From Thioalkalivibrio sp. (GTDB lineage: Bacteria > Pseudomonadota > Gammaproteobacteria > Ectothiorhodospirales > Ectothiorhodospiraceae), in the NCBI GenBank assembly GCA_007133115.1, contig SLNI01000233.1, positions 1 through 6,310 of the forward strand: a stretch of DNA of 6,310 nucleotides, written 5' to 3'. The position numbers and the translations under genes are program-made. Shown here one piece after another: positions 1-5,738 of the stretch. Position 1 is the first letter of the stretch; every line of letters starts with the position of its first letter. A model generated the notes under the pieces. The model was given only the letters and a program-made list of their open reading frames with translations. It was not told where the DNA came from and did not search any database.

Positions 1-158
1 CCGGGTTCATTCGAACTCAGCAAAGCACAGTCCTTGCTGGGGTCAGCCGGTGGCTGTGCTGCGGCCAGCGCGAATCACGAACAGGCTCTGGCGCCGCCGC
101 GCCTCTGTCGCGCCCCACGGGAATTCGCGCGCAAGGAATCACTGGCCCGGCCTTCCCC
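1..158. other. Intergenic DNA downstream of the regulator gene, with nested inverted repeats
   Basis: I see no convincing gene here; the short open frames lack a recognisable product or a good ribosome binding site. It holds nested inverted repeats: AGCACAG (24-30) with CTGTGCT (54-60), and inside them GCTG-GGGT-CAGC (36-47). A 6-bp pair CAGCAA/TTGCTG (18-23 and 34-39) overlaps these. No T-run follows on the minus strand, so this is not a classical terminator for the regulator gene that ends at 159. The TGGGGTCAG at 38-46 matches the tip of the inverted-repeat element at 5739-5870. Confidence 0.4.
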
Positions 159-899
159 TTATCCCCCGGAGCCGCCGCCTTTCTTGCTCGGTGCGGAACG
201 CTCCGCGCGATCCTGGGTGGGCACCATCCCGTGGCGGTTCCCGTAGGCGTACAGCGCCAGGCGGTTGCAGAGATCCAGCTTGTCGTAGATCGCGGTCAGG
301 TGATTGCGCAGGGTGTGCTCACTGATGTTCAGGCGCTCGGCGAGGGCCCGGCTGGTCGCCGAGGCATCGCCGGCGATCGCCTCCACCACCTCCCGTTCCC
401 TGCGGGTCAGCCGCGCGATCTTGTGCTGTTCGGGATCGCTCGCCGACTGCCCCTGGCTCCGGGCGAGCCCCAGAAAGATCCGCCCAGCCGCCTCCCGATT
501 GATCCAGATCCCCTCTTGGTGCACGCGCAGGATCGCCTTCAGGACGGTCTCGATCGGTTCCCCCTTGTGCACGACGCCGTTCGCGCCGGCCAGCATCAGG
601 CTATCTTGCATCTCGGTGTCCTCGGAGCCGGTCAGCGCCAGGATCCGCGCCGTGCTCACGACCGTGAGGTCCGCGATGGTATCGGCCCCCAGCGGGCCGT
701 CGATGTCCATCAGGATCAGGTCCGGCGGGGTGGCGATCACGCAGGCCAAGGCGGCGTCCTGGGAACGGGCACAGCCCACCGCCTCGAGTCGCGGATGTTG
801 CGCCGCCACGAACTGCTCCAGTCCCCAGGCGCCGATCGGAAAGGCGCTAACGATCAGGATGCGGATGGCGTCGCCATCGGTGGCGTGCAAAAATTCCAT
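159..899 (-). CDS. NarL/LuxR-family response regulator with atypical receiver domain
   Basis: A 246-residue cytoplasmic transcription regulator. Residues about 12-125 form a receiver domain: the phospho-acceptor position is D65 in DLILMDIDGP, the switch Thr is T90 (ALTGSED) and the conserved Lys is K112 (VVHKGEP). Residues about 163-225 form a LuxR/GerE helix-turn-helix, starting LTRREREVVEAIAG and including the recognition helix SEHTLRNHLTAIYDKL. The linker is short, and the C-terminal tail is low-complexity (SKKGGGSGG). Oddity: the two N-terminal acidic residues that normally hold Mg2+ (the DD in 'LIVDDHP') are S18-A19 here (ILIVSAFP), so normal phosphorylation is doubtful. The ATG at 899 is the first ATG after an in-frame stop about 36 bases upstream; its ribosome binding site is poor. 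No histidine kinase is adjacent, so the signal is unknown. Family assignment is sure; the target genes are not visible. The divergent PilZ gene is a reasonable candidate target. Confidence 0.93.
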   Translation of the reverse strand: MEFLHATDGDAIRILIVSAFPIGAWGLEQFVAAQHPRLEAVGCARSQDAALACVIATPPDLILMDIDGPLGADTIADLTVVSTARILALTGSEDTEMQDSLMLAGANGVVHKGEPIETVLKAILRVHQEGIWINREAAGRIFLGLARSQGQSASDPEQHKIARLTRREREVVEAIAGDASATSRALAERLNISEHTLRNHLTAIYDKLDLCNRLALYAYGNRHGMVPTQDRAERSAPSKKGGGSGG

Positions 900-944
900 C
901 GTGTTCGGCCCGTCTCTGGTCGCTGGTGGGTACTAGGACTTTTG

Positions 945-986
945 TACTGGTTTATACCGTGCTGGGGCAGGGCAAAGCAACCAGTA
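945..986. promoter_or_regulatory. Inverted repeat in the divergent regulator/PilZ gap (possible operator)
   Basis: TACTGGTT (945-952) and its exact reverse complement AACCAGTA (979-986) are separated by 26 bp, with T/A-rich flanks on the outside of both arms. Half-site centres lie 34 bp apart, about three helical turns, so a dimer or two dimers could bind one face of the DNA. The repeat overlaps the candidate regulator promoter and sits 19-60 bp before the PilZ start. An operator for the LuxR-type regulator is a plausible reading but is not shown. Confidence 0.35.
951..980 (-). promoter_or_regulatory. Candidate sigma-70 promoter for the response regulator gene
   Basis: Read on the minus strand, TTGCTT (975-980) is followed after 18 bp by TATAAA (951-956), about 50 bases before the regulator start codon. 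The -10 matches five of six consensus bases, but the -35 matches only TTG. The elements fall between and partly under the arms of the inverted repeat 945-986. This is a sequence-match inference only. Confidence 0.35.
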
Positions 987-1004
987 AAAAGGCCGCATTG
1001 TCCC

Positions 1005-1325
1005 ATGCCACGCCCGCGGCACCTAAGTACCTTTGATAAGCAACGCGAGCAACGATGCGAAGTCCGTGAGTCGGTCTGCCTCCCGGTGTATCTGGCGGAC
1101 AATGGCTTGGGTCTGACCCGAGACCTCAGCGTAAGCGGAGTCTGCTTCGAGACGGAGTGTGCGGTGCAGGCCGGTGAATCGGTCGCATTCGCCGTTGAGC
1201 TGGATCGGCCGGAGCGCACGCTGCGCATGCAATGCCAGGGCAGGGTGGTTCGGATAGAGGATCGAACTGGCGCCATAGGTGTTGCGGTGAAGTTGCTGCG
1301 AGCGAGGTTGGAGGCGGGGTTTTGA
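1005..1325 (+). CDS. Single-domain PilZ protein (c-di-GMP receptor)
   Basis: A 106-residue protein that is almost entirely a PilZ domain, the family that binds cyclic di-GMP and passes its signal to motility, adhesion or exopolysaccharide machinery. Both binding motifs are intact: RxxxR as R17-C-E-V-R21, and [D/N]xSxxG as D40-L-S-V-S-G45 (RDLSVSGVCFET). A beta-barrel-like pattern follows (VAFAVEL, LRMQCQGRVVRIED, GAIGVAVKLL), and the protein ends soon after. The frame is open for hundreds of bases upstream, but that part is the antisense shadow of the regulator gene and carries no PilZ residues; ATG 1005 puts the domain at the normal distance from the start. The ribosome binding site AAAAGG at 987-992 is rather far (12 bases). 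It is divergent from the response regulator, so the two may act in one c-di-GMP-related response. No cyclase, phosphodiesterase or effector complex is in view, so the output is unknown. Confidence 0.88.
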   Translation: MPRPRHLSTFDKQREQRCEVRESVCLPVYLADNGLGLTRDLSVSGVCFETECAVQAGESVAFAVELDRPERTLRMQCQGRVVRIEDRTGAIGVAVKLLRARLEAGF

Positions 1326-1693
1326 GGTTTGGCGCAGCATGAAGGAAGCGGGGCGATTGACAATCCGATTCACCAACACGGTGGGCATTCGGTTGTGTGT
1401 GGCTCAGGGCTAAATAAATGGGTGTCCAATTCTTGCTTTCTGGTTAGGTTGTGGTCCTGGCTTCCCGTGGCGTTCGGTGGGGGAGATCTGCCGGATTCGC
1501 GGGCTCGTCGTTTTAGCTAGGGGTCGGTCCCGGCTTGGCATGCTGCAGGCGTAGCGGCAGGGGGCAGGGGTGGAGCGGAAGCGTCGCCGGCGTCCGCTTT
1601 GCGCTTAATAAGGACAAAACGAAGGTCTCGTTTGCGTAGATGTTCGACAAAGCAGTTTCCGAAACGAATCAACCAACTGAAAGGACAATGTGG
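1326..1693. other. Noncoding leader region with clustered TCGTTT/AAACGA hexamers
   Basis: No gene is supported in this 368-bp gap. The hexamer TCGTTT or its complement AAACGA occurs at 1508-1513, 1617-1622, 1628-1633 and 1662-1667, and again just inside the next gene at 1721-1726. The copies at 1617 and 1628 form an inverted repeat with a 5-bp spacer, and GTTTC-C-GAAAC (1655-1665) is a further perfect small inverted repeat around the 1662 copy. Such clustering upstream of the acidic exported protein looks regulatory, but the factor cannot be named. An imperfect hairpin (CCGATTCACC...GGTGGGCATTCGG, 1365-1391) lies behind the PilZ stop without a T-run. I could not place a convincing -35/-10 pair. 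Confidence 0.4.
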
Positions 1694-2737
1694 ATGAACA
1701 CAGGACAGATGTTTGAAAGATCGTTTCCCATGCGGCGCACGCTGATCGCGGCGGCGGTGGGTTTTGCCCTCGCCGCAGGATCGGCCTATGCACAAGTGCC
1801 CGATCCCAGCACCGAAGACCCGAACACGCCCTTCGTCACCGACCTCAAGATCAACGACCTACCCCTAAGCACCGACAACACTGCACCCACCGAGATCGTG
1901 CTGGATGGCCTGCCTGAGACCGTCGATGTCTCGTTCAAGGTGTGGATGTTCGGGCCGGAAAGCAAAGACAAAGGTAAGTCTTATGACCCGCCACAGTTTC
2001 CTTGCACCACCGACAAGGTCGACAGTGTGGAGGCCACCGCGGAGGGAAGCATCATCTACGGGCCCGAAGATGAGCCGTTCTCCGGCGCCACGATCCCGGG
2101 CGCTCTGGCTACCCCGTACGCAGGCTGCGACCAGCTGGTCGAGTTCGAGTGGGCAGTGGACGAACTGGGAGTGTACGAGGTCGTTGCCACTGCGGTGAAA
2201 GACGGCGCCACGACGGACAAGGACGGCAACGAGCTTGATCCGCCAGAAGCTGACAAAGTCGGGACGATGACCGGCTATGTCGAGTTCGTTCTGAACGCCG
2301 AAACCTGCTGGTACGAAGAGGGCGCATGGAGTGCAGGAGACGCTTGGCCGGGTGCGAGCAGCCCCGCGACCTACACCGCCTACAACGGCGCAGCGATTAC
2401 GGTGGACCTGCTGGCGGCGAGAGACCAGATGCTGGCCGGCACCGTGGACTTCTCGGCGCCGGACAATAACGAGGTCACGATCACGATCGAGCTCGAGGAC
2501 GGGTGGCGCTTCGCCGAGGAGGACGAGGAGGACGGCGACGACAACGTCTACGTCCAGGGCTATGACGAGTTGCCGGAGGATGGTGACGATGGTTTCGGCA
2601 ATCCGCGCTACGGGCAGTTTGCGAACAAGGACAAGGCTGAAGAGAGCCCGTTCGAGATCGTGGTTCCGGAGGCCAACTTCTACGTCGTGAAGGTTAGCGT
2701 CGAGGAAGAGCGCGCATGCGCTGTCAACGGCGAATGA
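1694..2737 (+). CDS. Exported, strongly acidic protein of unknown function
   Basis: A 347-residue protein that I do not recognise. It begins with a clear Sec signal peptide: RR at 14-15, a hydrophobic core LIAAAVGFALAAG, and an AYA^Q cleavage site after A33. The mature part is rich in Asp, Glu, Pro and Thr, with an extreme acidic patch near residues 274-284 (EEDEEDGDDN) and another at ELPEDGDD. Beta-strand-like stretches (VEFVLNAETCWY, NEVTITIELEDGW, FEIVVPEANFYVVKVSVEEE) suggest a beta-sandwich-like or cell-surface fold. Only four Cys are present (104, 145, 205, 342), compatible with two disulfides. No membrane anchor, lipobox or catalytic motif is visible. Start choice: ATG 1694 has GAAAGGA ending 8 bases upstream. 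ATG 1730 (MRRTLIAA...) gives a more standard signal peptide but weaker spacing and sequence; 1640 and 1688 are less likely. The gene stands alone, with a strong terminator behind it. The acidity could fit a salty habitat or Ca2+ binding. Function is open. Confidence 0.82.
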   Translation: MNTGQMFERSFPMRRTLIAAAVGFALAAGSAYAQVPDPSTEDPNTPFVTDLKINDLPLSTDNTAPTEIVLDGLPETVDVSFKVWMFGPESKDKGKSYDPPQFPCTTDKVDSVEATAEGSIIYGPEDEPFSGATIPGALATPYAGCDQLVEFEWAVDELGVYEVVATAVKDGATTDKDGNELDPPEADKVGTMTGYVEFVLNAETCWYEEGAWSAGDAWPGASSPATYTAYNGAAITVDLLAARDQMLAGTVDFSAPDNNEVTITIELEDGWRFAEEDEEDGDDNVYVQGYDELPEDGDDGFGNPRYGQFANKDKAEESPFEIVVPEANFYVVKVSVEEERACAVNGE

Positions 2738-2750
2738 CCGCCCGCTGACA

Positions 2751-2764
2751 GCCCCCTCGGGGGC
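2751..2764 (+). other. Small G/C hairpin just after the acidic protein gene
   Basis: GCCCC-CTCG-GGGGC-type pairing 14 bases past the stop codon (a 5-bp stem with a tetraloop). No T-run follows, so it is unlikely to terminate by itself; it could protect the 3' end or add to the stronger terminator 55 bases further on. Confidence 0.35.
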
Positions 2765-2817
2765 GGGAAGTCTGCAGGTTCTCACTGAGGCGGCCCGTGC
2801 GGCCATCGAGTGGAGCA

Positions 2818-2854
2818 GAGGGGCCCGGTCTTTCGACCGGGCCCCTCGTTTTTT
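2818..2854 (+). terminator. Rho-independent terminator of the acidic exported protein gene
   Basis: A perfect 13-bp stem (GAGGGGCCCGGTC, 2818-2830, with its complement at 2835-2847) closes on a TTTC loop (2831-2834). It is followed by G and six T residues (2849-2854). The strength and the plus-strand T-run make it the end of the transcript of the upstream gene and isolate it from gspC. Confidence 0.95.
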
Positions 2855-2936
2855 CATCGGCGCGCAAAGCATCGGCCGCACGGGGTCAAACCCTGCGCAG
2901 GGGATCGCGGTGTTAGCCGATGCTTTGTATCATCGG
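2855..2936. repeat. Structured DNA ahead of gspC: 12-bp inverted repeat and four CATCGG hexamers
   Basis: CAAAGCATCGGC (2865-2876) and its exact complement GCCGATGCTTTG (2916-2927) flank a 39-bp loop that itself contains the perfect palindrome CCCTGCGCAGGG (2891-2902). The hexamer CATCGG occurs at 2855, 2870 and 2931 and inverted at 2917, four times in 82 bp. The loop also holds GGGGTCAAACCCTG (2882-2895), 12 of 14 identical to the end of the inverted-repeat element at 5739. It lies between the terminator and gspC, so it may be a leader RNA structure, an operator cluster or a decayed repeat element. TATCAT at 2928-2933 could be a -10 but has no good -35. Confidence 0.45.
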
Positions 2937-3061
2937 ACGGGGGAGAGGACCGAGTTTCCTGAAGTTCTCCGCCAGCCCCGCCGAACGCAGACGGAACCCG
3001 GCGCACCGAGCAGCGTGCTAGACAGCGTTTGGCGGTTCCGAAGCACAACTTGGATGCAACC

Positions 3062-3949
3062 ATGGCATTTCCTGCAACGGATGTTCGGACCATGCCCCGC
3101 GCGGCGACCGTGCTTCTGCTTGCCGCCATCGGGGCGCTGGCCGCCCAGGCGATTTGGCGTGCGATCGATTCCGGCCGGCCGCCCCCGGTGACTGTCGAGA
3201 GCCGGACGGGGTGGTACGCCCCTGCCGGCGCGCACGATGGCTCGCCGCTGTCACCGCTGACCGATCTCCCGGTGTTCGGAACGCTGGCGCTGGCTGCGCC
3301 ACAAACGCCGGTCTTGGCGCCGGAGACGGCCCTGCGCCTGCGTCTCCTCGGTCTGGTCGCGTATGACAGCCCGGGGCAGGGACGCGCGATCATTGCCGAG
3401 GAGGGCGGCCCGGAGCGGGTGTATGCGGTGGGTGATCCTGTGTCGGGCGGCCAAGCCCGGCTTCACCGGATCCACGCCGATCGTGTGATTCTGGAACGCG
3501 ACCGCAGCTTCGAGACACTGCGCCTGCCACTGGCCGACACGACGGCGCTCGTCGCCGCGCCCTCGGAGAACTGGCGCTCGGCTTTTGAAACGGGGCTCGA
3601 TCCGGGCTATGAGACAGGGTTCGCTGGGGAAGAAAGCGAGGGGAAGCCTCAACGCCCGACCCGCGATCCGGGGCTTATGGTTCTCGAGACCCGCAGGGTC
3701 GTGCGCGATGGCGGGTTACGCGGGCTGCAGGTGCGCAACACCGAGAACGGCCGAAGCTTCCGGCAGATGGGGATCGAACCGGGCGACGTGATCATGGCGA
3801 TCAACGGCTTCCCGGCGTCGCGGGTCCGTCTGAACCAGGCGGGCGTCGAGCACCTCCTCTCGAGTGGGCTGCTGGAATTCGTACTGGAGCGGGACGGCGA
3901 GATGCGGCAGGTCAGTATCGACCCCGTGGCGCTGAGGGGCGGTGATTGA
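3062..3949 (+). CDS. gspC: Type II secretion system protein C (GspC/PulC family)
   Basis: A 295-residue inner-membrane protein of the type II secretion machine, which in this family links the inner-membrane platform to the outer-membrane secretin GspD. A short cytoplasmic N-terminus leads to one membrane helix (about 14-35, TVLLLAAIGALAAQAIW). A Pro-rich periplasmic linker follows. The homology region spans about 68-156, with DLPVFGTL, LRLLGLVA, GRAIIAEE, VYAVGDPVSGGQARLHRI and DRVILERDRSFETLRL typical of GspC. A variable acidic linker leads to a PDZ-like C-terminal domain (about 205-287) with GLRGLQVR and GIEPGDVIMAINGF. Start: ATG 3062 is preferred; TTG 3029 or ATG 3092 are possible because no site has a strong ribosome binding site. 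Unlike the common gspC-gspD order, the next gene is a methyltransferase, so the remaining gsp genes must be elsewhere if the system is complete. Confidence 0.9.
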   Translation: MAFPATDVRTMPRAATVLLLAAIGALAAQAIWRAIDSGRPPPVTVESRTGWYAPAGAHDGSPLSPLTDLPVFGTLALAAPQTPVLAPETALRLRLLGLVAYDSPGQGRAIIAEEGGPERVYAVGDPVSGGQARLHRIHADRVILERDRSFETLRLPLADTTALVAAPSENWRSAFETGLDPGYETGFAGEESEGKPQRPTRDPGLMVLETRRVVRDGGLRGLQVRNTENGRSFRQMGIEPGDVIMAINGFPASRVRLNQAGVEHLLSSGLLEFVLERDGEMRQVSIDPVALRGGD

Positions 3950-3980
3950 GGGTGGCCGCAGCCAAGCTTTCTACGCTTGC

Positions 3981-3990
3981 GGACGCGTCC
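3981..3990. promoter_or_regulatory. Perfect 10-bp palindrome GGACGCGTCC
   Basis: The only clear dyad between gspC and the methyltransferase besides the tandem repeat. It lies 101 bases before the methyltransferase start and could be a binding site; chance occurrence in G/C-rich DNA is equally possible. Confidence 0.2.
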
Positions 3991-4014
3991 TGTGTGCTCC
4001 AAACCACCCTTTGT

Positions 4015-4042
4015 ACCCTGCACCCTGCACCCTGCACCCTGC
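4015..4042. repeat. Heptanucleotide tandem repeat (ACCCTGC x4)
   Basis: Four uninterrupted, identical 7-bp units ACCCTGC (GCAGGGT on the other strand), with partial matches just outside both ends (CACCCTTTGT before, ACA after). It lies in the 141-bp gap between gspC and the methyltransferase, 49 bases before the latter's start codon. Such perfect short tandem arrays change copy number by slipped-strand replication; here a change would alter spacing upstream of the methyltransferase rather than a reading frame. Confidence 0.9.
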
Positions 4043-4090
4043 ACACGCCAGGGCCGGCAAGCCCGATGAACGACGGAGAATAAGCGACGC

Positions 4091-5680
4091 ATGAGCACCG
4101 ACCCTCAGGCCGCCCGGACCAGCTACGACGAGGTCCCGTACGCGAGCTACCCGTTCGCCCAGACCCATCCCGACCGGCTGGCGACGCTGGGGCGCCTATT
4201 CGGACTGGAGCCGGCTCCGGTCGCGGCTTGCCGGGTGCTGGAACTCGGCTGCGCGGCCGGCGGAAACCTGATCCCGATGGCGACCGCTCTACCCCAGGCA
4301 GAGTTCGTGGGCGTGGACCTGTCCTCGGTGCAGGTGGCCGAGGGCCTCAGGATCATCGAGGCGCTCGGTCTCCGCAATATCCGGCTGCTCGCGATGAGTA
4401 TTGACGAGGTCGATGAACGCCTCGGATCGTTCGACTACGTGCTTACGCACGGCGTCTACTCCTGGGTACCAGGCACGGTCCAGGAAGCGATTCTCCGCAT
4501 CTGCGCGAATCAGATGCGCCACAACGGCATCGCGTACGTGAGCTACAACACGCTGCCCGGATGGCGCATGCGCGGGATGATCCGCGATCTGATGCGCTTC
4601 CACGCCATGGGGTTCAGGGATGCGCGCGAGAGGGTGGCGCAGGCGAGGGCCATACTCGACTTCCTCGCTAAGTCGGTTTCTGCGGGCGGCACCGCGTTTG
4701 CGAACAGCGCGTACGGGATGCTCCTGAAGTCGGAACTGGAGGACCTGCGCGGACGCGCGGACCATTATATTCTACACGAACACCTGGAGGACTCGAACGA
4801 GCCCCTGTACTTCCACGAGTTCATGGAGCGGGCGCACAAGCATGGCCTGCAGTATCTTGCCGATGCCGACTTCTCCACGATGCTGGCGACGAACTTTCCA
4901 TCGGAGGTCACCCAGACGCTGCAGCGCATCGCACCGGACCTGATCCGACAGGAACAGTTCATGGATTTCCTGCGCAACCGGACCTTCCGCCAAACCCTGC
5001 TGGTGCACAAGGATGTGGCCGTCAACCGCAAGCTGACACCCCAGCGCATGACACCGCTGTGGGTGAGCGGGGAGTTGCAGCCGGCTCAGCCGGATGCGGA
5101 TCTCTCTTCCAATGAAGGGCTGGAGTTCCGGAGCCCCGGAGGCGGTCAGTTGACTACGCCACGGCCAATCACGAAGGCGGCATTGGTTGTGCTTTCCCGA
5201 CACTGGCCCGAGGCCTTGCCATTCGCAGAACTTGTTCGAAGCGCCGCCGCGCTGCTGGACCACCGGACTCGGGAGTCCGGGCAGCAGAACATGACGACCG
5301 CGGAAGGCTTAGCAGGCGATCTGCTGAGAGCCTACGGAGCGGGATTAATCGAGCTGCACGCGACGCCGTCCGGCTTCGTGACCCGCCCCGAGGCGCGGCC
5401 AACCGCGAGCCCGTTAGCCCGGTGGCAGGTCGGACACGGCCTGACAGATCTGACGACGCTGAGGCACCAGACCGCTCGCGTCGAACAGGACCTCGGGGGG
5501 ATCTTGCAGCTTCTGGACGGGAGCCATGACAGGAGGTCGCTTGAACGCGCCGTCGCTGACTCGATTCTCAAGGGACCCGGGGGCAAGAGCATGAGCCGCT
5601 CCGCAGTAGAATCCGCCGCACGGAAACGTGTTGACGATGCTTTGGCACAACTCGGTCGGCTGGCATTGCTCGTCGCTTAG
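4091..5680 (+). CDS. SAM-dependent methyltransferase with regulatory domain (PKMT-like, probable protein methyltransferase)
   Basis: A 529-residue cytoplasmic enzyme. The N-terminal signature YDEVPYASYPFAQTHPDRL (12-30) leads to a class I Rossmann domain: motif I VLELGCAAGGNL (49-60), the acidic residue D76 in FVGVDLSSVQ, FDYVLTHGVYSWVP (114-127) and NGIAYVSYNTLPGW (145-158). These blocks are characteristic of the methyltransferase-regulatory-domain family that includes the rickettsial protein-lysine methyltransferases PKMT1 and PKMT2, which methylate outer membrane protein. The middle (about 215-300, from LKSELEDLRGRADHYILHEHLED) matches the regulatory domain (MethyTransf_Reg), and the C-terminal 200 residues form the helical remainder usual for full-length members. 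Start: ATG 4091 with CGGAGA 11 bases upstream. No substrate is encoded beside it with certainty; the exported protein and GspC are neighbours but transcriptionally separate or only loosely linked. The protein-lysine substrate is an inference from family resemblance. Confidence 0.9.
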   Translation: MSTDPQAARTSYDEVPYASYPFAQTHPDRLATLGRLFGLEPAPVAACRVLELGCAAGGNLIPMATALPQAEFVGVDLSSVQVAEGLRIIEALGLRNIRLLAMSIDEVDERLGSFDYVLTHGVYSWVPGTVQEAILRICANQMRHNGIAYVSYNTLPGWRMRGMIRDLMRFHAMGFRDARERVAQARAILDFLAKSVSAGGTAFANSAYGMLLKSELEDLRGRADHYILHEHLEDSNEPLYFHEFMERAHKHGLQYLADADFSTMLATNFPSEVTQTLQRIAPDLIRQEQFMDFLRNRTFRQTLLVHKDVAVNRKLTPQRMTPLWVSGELQPAQPDADLSSNEGLEFRSPGGGQLTTPRPITKAALVVLSRHWPEALPFAELVRSAAALLDHRTRESGQQNMTTAEGLAGDLLRAYGAGLIELHATPSGFVTRPEARPTASPLARWQVGHGLTDLTTLRHQTARVEQDLGGILQLLDGSHDRRSLERAVADSILKGPGGKSMSRSAVESAARKRVDDALAQLGRLALLVA

Positions 5681-5738
5681 TCATCGTCAAGCACGAGCGT
5701 CATTGGGGTCAAGGTCACAAGCTCATTGCGGGTTCACT
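5681..5738. other. Short intergenic flank with a partial repeat motif
   Basis: It contains TTGGGGTCAAGGTCAC (5703-5718), a partial, diverged copy of the GGGGTCAGACC end of the adjacent inverted-repeat element in the same orientation. No gene or T-run terminator is visible after the methyltransferase stop. Confidence 0.4.

Noticed and set aside
231..1004. Long plus-strand open frame extending the PilZ protein upstream
   Set aside because: It is antisense to the response regulator, has a shadow-like Arg/Pro/His/Gln-rich composition, and the PilZ domain is complete from ATG 1005.
1357..1362. Exact TTGACA hexamer suggesting a -35 box
   Set aside because: No -10-like sequence lies 16-18 bp downstream, and no gene follows within about 300 bases.
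1339..1413. 24-codon small open frame (MKEAGRLTIRF...) after the PilZ gene
   Set aside because: Only a distant GAGG precedes it and nothing supports expression; it could be a chance frame.
1589..1602. GG-N10-GC pattern resembling a sigma-54 -24/-12 promoter
   Set aside because: Beyond GGC and TTGC the consensus is poorly met, and such spacing is common by chance in G/C-rich DNA.
1865..2881. 338-residue minus-strand open frame
   Set aside because: It lies opposite the acidic protein gene and crosses its terminator; it has no signal, motif or ribosome binding site, whereas the plus strand has a clear signal peptide and terminator.
2992..3040. 7-bp inverted repeat CGGAACC/GGTTCCG before gspC
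   Set aside because: The spacer is 35 bp and nothing else supports it; within expectation for G/C-rich DNA of this length.
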